NCBI GenBank assembly: GCA_934229335.1
Contig: CAKQDQ010000020.1
Coordinates: 1 to 28,383 of the forward strand
Source: an uncultured Prevotella sp.
GTDB lineage: Bacteria; Bacteroidota; Bacteroidia; Bacteroidales; Bacteroidaceae
Length of the DNA: 28,383 nucleotides
Direction of reading: 5' to 3'
Made by a program: the position numbers and the translations under genes. A model generated the notes under the pieces. It saw only the letters and a program-made list of their open reading frames with translations. It made no database searches and was not told the DNA's origin. This document shows positions 8,801-15,641 of the stretch, piece by piece. The first letter of the stretch is position 1. Every line of letters starts with the position of its first letter.

Positions 8801-9664
8801 TCTCGCCACCTTATTAGAGCCATCTTGCGTCGATGCCGTTATCGTTGCCGTGCCCACAGCCAGTGCTGTTACGTTGCCCTCACTGTCTACGCTGACCACG
8901 TTAGGGTTATTAGAGCTCCATGTCAACGTTTTGTACGTAGCGTCATTGGGCAGTATGGTAGCTGTAATCTTCCTCGTTTCGCCATTCACGAGCGTCATAG
9001 AAGTATTGTCAAGCGTTAGTGATGTCACTTTTACCAGAGACGTATAGCTTTCCAATTTCCAGTTATCCAGACACGTCCAGTCACCGCTTACGGTCTGATT
9101 TTTCCTTATTCCTATTGTAAGAGTCCCATCGCTTCCCACAGTTACCTCAATGCTGTTGTTATAATATCCAGCCTCAAACCAGTAGTATGCCGCCTCCATG
9201 TTGTTAGGGATATACTCGTTCCACCCTACTCTTGACACCGCTCCACCTAAGTTCTTAGATGTTTTTCCAGCACTGGCGGCTGGTAATTGTGTCGTTACCT
9301 CGCCCAAACTGGTGCGTGCATAGAGCATAGCGTGCTGCGCTGTCGCTGCATGGTCGTTGTTATATGCCTCATAATCTTCCCAGGCAGAGCCTACACGACA
9401 GAACGCGTCAAGGCTAACGCGGTATCGACCTGCCGCCAATCCCGTCAGCGTCTGATAGGTATCATAATTCTTACTGTAGTGTTCCGCGTTCTCTTTCGGA
9501 TTCGCTCCGCTGAGAGATGTGCCGCTCCAGCCAGAGTAATTGTTGTTATCAAAACGCGGATTGACGATATATCGGTCCGTCACATCAACCCATACCTTCG
9601 ACTGTGCCACCGCTATCACGGTACACATCAAGAGGGTTAAGATTACTGTTACTATCTTTCTCAT
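5825..9664 (-). CDS. Secreted CotH-kinase-family protein with Ig-like, lamin-tail and dockerin domains
   Basis: Large modular extracellular protein of 1279 residues; the cellular role is unknown. Order: signal peptide (1-20, cut before QSK), N-terminal beta domain (21-208), BIG2 Ig-like domain (212-295), lamin-tail domain (302-440, VINEIMAGN, WVELYNPT), chitobiase-like beta domain (456-535), CotH kinase-like domain (540-930), InlB-type repeat (945-1027), second lamin-tail domain (1038-1175, KINEVSP, WVELYNTT), and dockerin (1218-1279). CotH-type residues visible are D785 in TDWPQNNVK and D808/D810 in LFDLDGA, with E704 in NMREPNNK. Both dockerin calcium loops are intact (DVNGDGVVTVAD, DVNGDGVITMSD). 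Family members are atypical, often secreted, protein kinases in Bacillus spore coats and elsewhere; activity here is inference. It has its own -7 element upstream and lies before GH78 in the same direction. Confidence 0.85.
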   Translation of the reverse strand: MRKIVTVILTLLMCTVIAVAQSKVWVDVTDRYIVNPRFDNNNYSGWSGTSLSGANPKENAEHYSKNYDTYQTLTGLAAGRYRVSLDAFCRVGSAWEDYEAYNNDHAATAQHAMLYARTSLGEVTTQLPAASAGKTSKNLGGAVSRVGWNEYIPNNMEAAYYWFEAGYYNNSIEVTVGSDGTLTIGIRKNQTVSGDWTCLDNWKLESYTSLVKVTSLTLDNTSMTLVNGETRKITATILPNDATYKTLTWSSNNPNVVSVDSEGNVTALAVGTATITASTQDGSNKVARCTVKVETPAAPTAQNVVINEIMAGNIDEYRDPSTNFGSWVELYNPTTKGVMLAGLYVSDDATNLKKHRLVDYYEVLPSGGYAVLNFDHHDNFTKLSWRQIDDKLDVDGGTIIISDGTNIIAQQDYPAAVARTSYARTTDGTAEWGITANATPGESNNGCGGFATTRLDEPVVTPDGQLFSGTVNVTVQIPAGATLRYTTNGTTPTLTNGMTNTTGTFTVSKTTCYRFRLFKDGYLPSRVVSRTFIYNNGNEPFPIISLITAPNSLFLTDYGIFQNSEYGRPGNGQTANYNANMDWDRPVNFEYISRDNECLVNQECNLSACGGWSRGWSPHSFKLKANKLFDGKNSFDAQFFAEKPYLKHKVLQIRNGGNDNGCRIKDVALQQVAARSGLYVEYQAWQPVHVYINGSAYAVLNMREPNNKHYGYANYGIDTDLMDQFEICPDSGYVQKSGTIDAFNRFYDLSAKAASEEVYAEIEKLVDIDEYVNYMATEMYLGGTDWPQNNVKGFRSAEDGRFRFVLFDLDGALSTNHPFDRFFAKQTYTFDVRHGYDWSTGESIEGTRVTNEIKFVTIFRNMLQNDTFRKKFIDAFCLMGGSVYTPERVESVVNDVATNLALGGNVNPYSTANQIINSFTDSRHKTFIDHLKSVSEMKLSSVAAQEVTLESSMEGAAILLNGMEVPTGKFDGYLFAPIKVEAKAPVGYKFVGWKDATNTASDSYVSLTPAYTLPESGAQKLTAVWEKDDDATRLAHNVPVKINEVSPANSMYVNEYVKKDDWVELYNTTDTDIDAAGLYLSDNPAKPKKFQITAEDGVNTIIPAHGHLVVWCSKRMSLTQLHASFKLANNDGQQVVLTAGSDFVDANSTLYAAYPETPKEFTDVLQYNVTAEDNTVGRYPDGGNAYYVMRHPTIGKANSMQESDLFVAADYADEVAFILGDVNGDGVVTVADANMIMNYYLNKLDSTDKFNVKAADVNGDGVITMSDANAVVNMAVGTK

Positions 9665-9734
9665 TTGTTTAGGATTTACAGTAAGACGACATTCTCCATG
9701 CCTTACACCATTTAAGTTAAGTAGATTTCCGTTG

Positions 9735-9742
9735 CAAAGTTA
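9735..9742 (-). promoter_or_regulatory. -7 element for the CotH-family gene
   Basis: Minus strand reads TAACTTTG (TAnnTTTG, perfect), preceded by an AGAAAAAAATAG tract nearly identical to the one before the rpsL promoter. The best -33 candidate is TTAG at 20 bases, so this element is weak. Distance to the start codon is about 70 bases. The rest of 9665-9922 is AT-rich and also holds the divergent permease promoter. Confidence 0.6.
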
Positions 9743-9893
9743 CTATTTTTTTCTATAAAGACCTAATAGATAATGTATAAAAATATACTATCAACATTTT
9801 TTTTACAATCCTTTCGGTCTGCCATAGTGTAAAAAATATAGGTGGAGTTCATAAAAAACAGCAAAAAAATGTTACTTTTCAAGAAATTATTAG

Positions 9894-9901
9894 TAATTTT
9901 G
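9894..9901 (+). promoter_or_regulatory. -7 element for the purine permease-xpt pair
   Basis: TAATTTTG matches TAnnTTTG exactly and lies 21 bases before the preferred permease ATG. Because it is inside the upstream extension of the permease frame (9842-9922), it argues that translation begins at 9923 rather than at the earlier in-frame GTG or ATG. No exact -33 TTTG is present. Confidence 0.5.
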
Positions 9902-9922
9902 TGGGCATATTTTCTTTACGAC

Positions 9923-11230
9923 ATGGAACAGAATATAGCAAACCTTTACAAACTTGACGGAAGGGTTCCAGTGGCTAAAGCCTTGCCTTTCGGATTACAA
10001 CACGTGCTGGCTATGTTTGTCAGCAACATTACTCCAATCATGATTCTCGCCAGTGCCATGGGACTGGACAGTGTAACAAGCGGCATGCTCATACAGAACT
10101 GTATGATTATAGCGGGCATAGGCACGCTGGTACAGCTATACCCTGTGTGGCGCATTGGTTCACGATTGCCTATCGTTATGGGCATTTCCTTCACCTTTCT
10201 GTCACTCGCTATCAGCATCGGAGCAGCGCAAGGCATGGGCACATTGATAGGTGCCGTCATCATAGGTGGTCTTGTTGAAGGTGTGTTAGGACTCTTCGCT
10301 AAGTACTGGATAAAACTCATCCCTCACGTAGTAGCGGCTACTGTAGTTACAGCCATAGGTTTTTCGCTGCTTCCCATAGGTGCAAACTCATTCGCAGGCG
10401 GTCAAGGTGCGGCAGACTTTGGCAGCATAGACAACTGGATTGTGGGCACCATTACCCTCCTTTCATGCCTTTTGTGTCAGGTGTTCGCAAAAGGATTTCT
10501 ACGTTCTCTGTCTGTCCTCGTAGGACTTATAATAGGTTATGTCGCAGCCATAAGCCTCGGCATGATAGATTTTAGCGGCATATCAGAACAACCAGTGTTC
10601 TCATTCCCCCACCTTCTTCCTTTCAAACCAGAATTTAATATCGGTGCTATACTCTCCGTAGTAGCAGTATATCTCGTATCTGCCACAGAGACAATAGGCG
10701 ACACCAGCGCACTTTGTAACAGTGCCTTGAAGCGTACTCCGAGCACGAAGGAGATGGGTGCGGCAGTAAGTTGCGATGGTTTCGTGAGCACAGTATCAGG
10801 TCTTTTCGGCTGTACTCCAATTACATCATTCAGTCAGAACGTAGGTCTCGCAGCCATGTCAGGCGTTGTTAACCGTTTCACCATAGCCCTCGGTGCCATC
10901 ATTATGATATTCGGTGGCATATTCCCAGCCGTTGGTTACGCCCTTACCACTATCCCTCAGGCGGTACTTGGCGGTTGTACACTGCTAATGTTTGGCAGTA
11001 TTCTCTTCGCAGGTTTCGGCATGATGGCTCGTTGTGGGTTCTCACAGCGCAACATGGTCATCGTTAGTCTGTCGCTAAGCGTAGGCCTTGGCTTCACGCA
11101 AGCAACAGAAATGTTCAACATATTCCCCGAACTCGTGCGCACAGTCTTCGCAAACAACTGCGTGGCTGTAGTGTTCCTGCTCGCAGTAATACTCAACCTT
11201 GTATTGCCAAAGGAGAAGGAAGAGAAATAA
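9923..11230 (+). CDS. NCS2-family xanthine/uracil-type nucleobase permease
   Basis: Inner-membrane nucleobase:cation symporter importing a purine base, probably xanthine. The 435-residue product (MEQNIANLYKLDGRVPV...) is almost entirely hydrophobic with many membrane segments. NCS2 signatures include the TM8-type motif SATETIGDTSALCN and the substrate-motif region SFSQNVGLAAMSGVVNR; the QN-x-G form matches xanthine rather than uracil carriers (established for the family). The frame opens earlier at a GTG (9842), but the extra 27 residues overlap a -7 promoter element and are not family-like, so the ATG at 9923 is preferred. It sits 112 bases before xpt, a typical purine-salvage pairing that supports xanthine as substrate. 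No purine riboswitch is recognisable upstream. Confidence 0.9.
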   Translation: MEQNIANLYKLDGRVPVAKALPFGLQHVLAMFVSNITPIMILASAMGLDSVTSGMLIQNCMIIAGIGTLVQLYPVWRIGSRLPIVMGISFTFLSLAISIGAAQGMGTLIGAVIIGGLVEGVLGLFAKYWIKLIPHVVAATVVTAIGFSLLPIGANSFAGGQGAADFGSIDNWIVGTITLLSCLLCQVFAKGFLRSLSVLVGLIIGYVAAISLGMIDFSGISEQPVFSFPHLLPFKPEFNIGAILSVVAVYLVSATETIGDTSALCNSALKRTPSTKEMGAAVSCDGFVSTVSGLFGCTPITSFSQNVGLAAMSGVVNRFTIALGAIIMIFGGIFPAVGYALTTIPQAVLGGCTLLMFGSILFAGFGMMARCGFSQRNMVIVSLSLSVGLGFTQATEMFNIFPELVRTVFANNCVAVVFLLAVILNLVLPKEKEEK

Positions 11231-11342
11231 AGAGGCTACATGTTGTGGGTTTTAGGTTATAAGGTAAGTGACATACTTCCTATTACTCACAGCCATAAGA
11301 ACCATCAACCATAGACCAACAACCACAAAACCCATTATAACA

Positions 11343-11921
11343 ATGAATTTCCTTGAAGAGAAAATCCTTGCTGACGGCAACATAAAGCAAGGCAACATTT
11401 TGAAGGTAGACAACTTTCTGAACCACCAAATCGACGTAGACATCATACGCCAGATAGCCTATGAGTTCAAACGTAGATTCAAAGGTCAGGAGGTGACAAA
11501 GATTTTGACCATCGAGGCCAGCGGCATCGCCATCGCTACGTTGCTTGGCGACCTTTACGACGTGCCCGTAGTGTTCGCCAAGAAGGGTGAGACCGCTAAC
11601 AGCACTGACGATAAATACATCTCACACGCATACTCCTTTACCCACAAGAAGATGAACGACGTCTTCGTGTCAAAGCCATATATGCTAAAAGGCGAGAAGG
11701 TACTCATCGTTGATGACTTTCTTGCCGACGGACAGGCTATGTCTGCTCTCATCGACATCGTTCATCAGGCAGGCGCAGAGGTAGTAGGTCTCGGTGTAGC
11801 GATAGAGAAAGGTCAGCAGCAAGGCGGCCAGAAACTGCGCGAGCAGGGCTATCATGTAGAGTCAATAGCCATCATCGACGCCATGGACTACGAGACGGGT
11901 AAGATAACCTTCCGTCAGTAA
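11343..11921 (+). CDS. xpt: Xanthine phosphoribosyltransferase
   Basis: Cytoplasmic purine-salvage enzyme converting xanthine and PRPP to XMP and pyrophosphate. The 192-residue product begins MNFLEEKILADGNIKQGNIL and has the Xpt hallmarks LKVDNFLNHQID near the N-terminus, TIEASGIA, VPVVFAKK and the PRPP-binding signature VLIVDDFLADGQA. Length is close to that of Bacillus subtilis Xpt (194). The frame runs upstream to 11268, but the extra 25 residues are low-quality and the family start is MNFLEEK, so the ATG at 11343 is chosen. It follows the permease gene, and a long hairpin terminator at 11973-12034 closes the unit. Confidence 0.95.
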   Translation: MNFLEEKILADGNIKQGNILKVDNFLNHQIDVDIIRQIAYEFKRRFKGQEVTKILTIEASGIAIATLLGDLYDVPVVFAKKGETANSTDDKYISHAYSFTHKKMNDVFVSKPYMLKGEKVLIVDDFLADGQAMSALIDIVHQAGAEVVGLGVAIEKGQQQGGQKLREQGYHVESIAIIDAMDYETGKITFRQ

Positions 11922-11972
11922 AACGCGACATCAAGGTACTACGGTGCCATACTCACTTCACATAAGACGGAC

Positions 11973-12034
11973 AGGCAATAGTTCCCTGTGTGAGCACCAT
12001 CATGGTACTTCACCTGTGGCACTATTGCCTTTTT
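11973..12034 (+). terminator. Long nested hairpin terminator after xpt
   Basis: AGGCAATAGT (11973-11982) pairs perfectly with ACTATTGCCT (12021-12030), followed by TTTT. Inside it is a second imperfect palindrome (GTGAG..ACCAT-C-ATGGT..TTCAC, about 11990-12013). It lies 51 bases past the xpt stop and 16 bases before the regulator ATG, so it also forms the regulator's 5' boundary. Confidence 0.75.
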
Positions 12035-12049
12035 CTGCATTCTCTGTCA

Positions 12050-14077
12050 ATGAAAAATACGCTAACCACAATACTCTCATTCATAATATTCTTAGCCATT
12101 AGTCCACACCTTTACGCTGATAACGGTGTGGAGTCACTTGTCTTCAGTCGTGTCAACATCTCTGGTGGCACGGCAAGCCGCAGTGTTCAGCACGTGTTAC
12201 AGGCTGATGACGGACGTATGGTCATTACGTCTTATGGCTATGTAGACATCTATGACGGTGCGCGATTTAGGCATATATCTACCAATGACAGCGTACAGAC
12301 GAAGCTGAGTGACTGTAACACGCCTTACACCGTGTACAGCGACAACCACAACCGCTTGTGGTTCAAACGTTGGTTTGGCGGCAGATGCCTCGACATGAGA
12401 AGCGAAAGGTACATCCAACCACTCGACAGCCTATTTCGTAAACACGGTATTCGCGGTGAGGTGACCGACTTCTACTGTGATCAACATAGAGAGATGTGGG
12501 TGCTGACAGGTGGCTATGTCACTAACCTCGACAAGCCGTCACGTCGCATACACGTAGAGCGGGTATGGGGAAACATCACTAATCTGCAGACCATCAACGG
12601 CAGGCTATATCTCTTTTTCCACCCAGGTGTAGTGCGAGTGTACGACGAACACACACTACGACATCTCTTCACCACCACCTTCCTGACCGGGGAAGACTAT
12701 AATGTCTTCGACTTGCAGTGCCACGTGGTACAGCATGGCGATGGCATTATGTATGTATGTTGCAGTGGAAAAGATAAAGGTATAGTGCTATCATACAACA
12801 CCCACACAGGAAAATGGATCGAGATACTACGTACCCCCACAGTTCTTCACGGTGCGTCAACATATGATACTCGTCACATCATGGTGGCATCTCCCGACTG
12901 TGTATATGCCATTGATACGCGAGACAACAGTTCTACGTGCCTCGACAGTTTTAATCTACAGGGAGAGTGGTTTCCCTTCAAGCACTTCAGTTGGATATAT
13001 ACCGATGCGCAAGGTGGCACATGGTTGGGCAGTTACAGCGATGGTCTGTTCTATGCGCATCCACTTCGAGAGCAGACATACAACGCAGACGGCAACACTA
13101 ACGTATCGAGCAAGACGGTATCACCGCTACATCTCACCATAGCCGGCGTCAGTATTGACGGCACACGCCTCGTGATAGGCGACCGCCACCTGCCTGAGGC
13201 GGAGAAATACGTAAAGGCATATGACCTTGAGTATAACGAAAACAGTATAACCTTTGAGATTTCCGCCCTCAACTACGCCTTGCCTTCGCGCACCAAATAT
13301 AAATATAAACTACTGGAAGAAGACGCCGACGCAGAGACAGACAGATGGCATGACGCCACCTCCGACAACTATATGGTAGATGCCAACGGCCTTCTTATCC
13401 TTCCGCTTCAAAACCTCAAGCCTGGTGAATACCGCCTCATCGTGTCGGCATCGTGCGGCAAGGGTCATGACACCATGACCATCCTTCTGCGTGTTCAGGC
13501 CCCATGGTGGAACACAGCGTATGCACGTGTGGCATACATACTACTGATACTACTAATATTATTGCTCGTAACGCTGCTCTCAAACCTGTATAACAAGCGA
13601 CGCATACAACGTCGGCACAAGGAGGAGATGTTGCTGATGCAGGTCAGAAACCTCATTGACCGCTGCGACGAATACGAGAAAATGTATGCCGATACCAAGA
13701 AGGGGGACTGCCAACAGGAACAGGACGTAAAGGAAGAAGAGAACAGTCTCTCTGACACCGACCGTGAATTTATCCACCATGCCATACGCCTTGTTGAGGA
13801 GAATTTGTCTACTGGCAACTATACCGTAGAACAACTGAGTCGCGATATGTGCATGGAGCGCACAGGACTATACAAGAAGATGACCGCCATGGTGGAGCAA
13901 ACGCCAAGTGCCTTCATAAGAAGCATACGCTTACAGAAGGCTATGGATATGCTAAAGTCTGGCGACTACACTGTGAGTGAGGTGGCACAGCGCACGGGAT
14001 TCTCCACAACAAGTTACTTCTGTAAGGTCTTCACGGCAGAATATGGTAAAAATCCTGCTGAATACATAGACAAATAA
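12050..14077 (+). CDS. Membrane-anchored sensor/AraC-type regulator (propeller, Y_Y_Y, TM, HTH)
   Basis: Predicted transmembrane transcription regulator that senses a ligand outside the inner membrane and binds DNA in the cytoplasm. The 675-residue product has a signal/anchor segment (1-23, MKNTLTTILSFIIFLAIS), a degenerate beta-propeller sensor (about 28-340, repeats such as DNHNRLWF, DQHREMWVLTG, AQGGTWLGSYSDGLFY), a Y_Y_Y-like domain (about 385-482), one transmembrane helix (494-514), a basic, charged linker and a C-terminal AraC HTH (about 570-675, LSRDMCMERTGLYKKM, VAQRTGFSTTSYFCKVF). Classical hybrid two-component systems of Bacteroides are about 1300-1400 residues; this lacks both the histidine kinase and the receiver domain. 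The frame extends to 11990, but that start lies inside a terminator hairpin and lacks a signal peptide. It sits directly upstream of GH43, its likely target. Confidence 0.88.
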   Translation: MKNTLTTILSFIIFLAISPHLYADNGVESLVFSRVNISGGTASRSVQHVLQADDGRMVITSYGYVDIYDGARFRHISTNDSVQTKLSDCNTPYTVYSDNHNRLWFKRWFGGRCLDMRSERYIQPLDSLFRKHGIRGEVTDFYCDQHREMWVLTGGYVTNLDKPSRRIHVERVWGNITNLQTINGRLYLFFHPGVVRVYDEHTLRHLFTTTFLTGEDYNVFDLQCHVVQHGDGIMYVCCSGKDKGIVLSYNTHTGKWIEILRTPTVLHGASTYDTRHIMVASPDCVYAIDTRDNSSTCLDSFNLQGEWFPFKHFSWIYTDAQGGTWLGSYSDGLFYAHPLREQTYNADGNTNVSSKTVSPLHLTIAGVSIDGTRLVIGDRHLPEAEKYVKAYDLEYNENSITFEISALNYALPSRTKYKYKLLEEDADAETDRWHDATSDNYMVDANGLLILPLQNLKPGEYRLIVSASCGKGHDTMTILLRVQAPWWNTAYARVAYILLILLILLLVTLLSNLYNKRRIQRRHKEEMLLMQVRNLIDRCDEYEKMYADTKKGDCQQEQDVKEEENSLSDTDREFIHHAIRLVEENLSTGNYTVEQLSRDMCMERTGLYKKMTAMVEQTPSAFIRSIRLQKAMDMLKSGDYTVSEVAQRTGFSTTSYFCKVFTAEYGKNPAEYIDK

Positions 14078-14125
14078 CAAAATACTTGTTATGGTGTACC
14101 ATTTCAACATCATTTCAACAAATTT

Positions 14126-14172
14126 ACCGAAAGCATCAACATTTCTATTGATGCTTTCGGTTTTTATTTTTT
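14126..14172 (+). terminator. Rho-independent terminator after the AraC-type regulator
   Basis: ACCGAAAGCATCAA (14126-14139) and TTGATGCTTTCGGT (14148-14161) form a perfect 14-bp stem with an 8-base loop, followed by a T-rich tail to 14172. It is 48 bases past the regulator stop and separates the regulator transcript from the GH43 operon. Confidence 0.92.
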
Positions 14173-14179
14173 AATTTTG
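14172..14179 (+). promoter_or_regulatory. Candidate -7 element for the GH43-GH146 operon
   Basis: TAATTTTG matches TAnnTTTG exactly and begins in the tail of the preceding terminator. There is no exact TTTG 19-21 bases upstream; that space is occupied by the terminator stem, as might be expected of a promoter needing an activator. The leader to the ATG at 14264 would be about 75 bases. Confidence 0.45.
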
Positions 14180-14263
14180 TGCCATGAAACAGCAATAAGA
14201 GCATCATTTGCCCATATTCCTGTTCTTATAATGTCATAGAAAAACAATAAACCTAAACAAATA

Positions 14264-15628
14264 ATGAAAAAGAAAATTACGATGTGCGCAGCGTTACTCG
14301 CTCTCTGCACAGTGTTGCCAGCCCAAGAGCAACCCAAACTCAACATGCCTATTATCCAAACCAGTTACACCGCCGACCCAGCGCCGATGGTACACGATGA
14401 CACCGTCTATCTCTTCACTACTCACGACGAAGACGATGCGGAAGGTTTCAAGATGAAAGACTGGTTGCTTTACACCTCTACCGACATGGTAAACTGGCAG
14501 GATCACGGTGCAGTAGCGTCGCTAAAGGACTTCAAATGGTATAAGGGCGACAACGGAGCCTGGGCTGAACAAGTAGTAGAACGCGATGGTAAGTGGTACA
14601 TGTATTGTCCTATCCACGGTCATGGCATCGGTGTATTGGTAGCAGACTCGCCTTACGGACCGTATAAAGACCCGCTCGGTAAGCCTTTAGTATGGCAGAA
14701 AGAACATTGGGACGACATCGACCCCACGGTGTTTATCGACGACGATGGACAGGCATATATGTACTGGGGCAATCCTAATGTATATTACGTTAAACTTAAC
14801 AAGGACATGATTTCCTACTCTGGCGAGATAACAAAACTGCCGAAGATTAAGGACTATCAGGAGGGACCATGGTTCTGGGGCAAGAAGAACGCACGTGGCG
14901 AGAAGAAGTATTACCTTGCTTTCGCGTCAACCTGCTGTCCTGAGGGCATTGGTTACGCCATTAGCGACAGCCCTACTGGTCCGTGGGAGTACAAGGGTAA
15001 CATCATGAACCATACCCCACAGACACGCGGTAACCACCCAGGCATTATTGACTTCAAGGGCAAATCGTACTGCTTCGGACTGAACTACGACATTTTCCGC
15101 CTTGAGACCAGTCGCCATGCAGAGCGTCGTTCGGTGTCAGCAGCGGAGATGACGTACAACGAAGACGGCACAATACAGGAACTGCCTTACTTCACTGACT
15201 GCCGACTTGAGCAGGTAGAGGCGTTCAATCCCTACCGTCGCGTAGAGGCAGAGACTATGGCTTGGGGCTACGGTCTGAAGACAACGCGCCAGAATCCATC
15301 TGGTCCTTGGAACCCAACACTATTTGTTACCGACATTGACGATGGCGAATACATACAGTTGAAGGGTGTAGACTTTGGTAAGGGAGCCTCTAAGTTTACC
15401 GCCTCTTGTTCCTCAAAACTGTACGGAGGCAGCATAGAAGTGCGACTGGATGCGCCTGACGGACTGCTTTGCGGTACCGTGACGATACCTTACACGGGCT
15501 TTAAGTACAAGGAATTTTCTACATCTCTGAAGAAGTGTAGCGGCAAGCACGACCTCTTCCTCGTATTCAAAGGAACAGCAAAGCAGAAGAGAAACCTCTT
15601 TAACTTCGACTGGTGGGAAATGAAATAA
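14264..15628 (+). CDS. Secreted GH43 glycoside hydrolase with C-terminal CBM6-like module
   Basis: Predicted exo-acting alpha-L-arabinofuranosidase (or beta-xylosidase) working in the periplasm or at the surface. The 454-residue product has a signal peptide (1-20, LPA/QEQ), a five-bladed propeller domain (about 28-315) and a CBM6-like beta-sandwich (about 325-454, ending FNFDWWEMK). The three GH43 catalytic acids are visible: D38 in TADPAP (base), D153 in DDIDPTVF (pKa modulator) and E200 in YQEGPWF (acid). The fold and family are clear; the exact linkage is not. The gene follows a terminator and -7 element, and the next gene starts only 13 bases after its stop, so the two are cotranscribed and probably act on the same arabinose-bearing side chain. 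Confidence 0.92.
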   Translation: MKKKITMCAALLALCTVLPAQEQPKLNMPIIQTSYTADPAPMVHDDTVYLFTTHDEDDAEGFKMKDWLLYTSTDMVNWQDHGAVASLKDFKWYKGDNGAWAEQVVERDGKWYMYCPIHGHGIGVLVADSPYGPYKDPLGKPLVWQKEHWDDIDPTVFIDDDGQAYMYWGNPNVYYVKLNKDMISYSGEITKLPKIKDYQEGPWFWGKKNARGEKKYYLAFASTCCPEGIGYAISDSPTGPWEYKGNIMNHTPQTRGNHPGIIDFKGKSYCFGLNYDIFRLETSRHAERRSVSAAEMTYNEDGTIQELPYFTDCRLEQVEAFNPYRRVEAETMAWGYGLKTTRQNPSGPWNPTLFVTDIDDGEYIQLKGVDFGKGASKFTASCSSKLYGGSIEVRLDAPDGLLCGTVTIPYTGFKYKEFSTSLKKCSGKHDLFLVFKGTAKQKRNLFNFDWWEMK

Positions 15629-15641
15629 AACTAAAGAATTT

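Noticed and set aside
9842..9922. Upstream GTG/ATG starts for the permease adding up to 27 residues
   Set aside because: The extension contains a TAnnTTTG promoter element and does not resemble NCS2 N-termini; the ATG at 9923 is better.
11231..11342. Possible purine riboswitch between permease and xpt
   Set aside because: Purine aptamer core elements could not be recognised; only a weak TGGGTTTT/AAAACCCA long-range pairing is seen.
11990..12049. Upstream start for the AraC-type regulator
   Set aside because: It begins inside the xpt terminator hairpin and would bury the signal/anchor segment that starts at the ATG at 12050.
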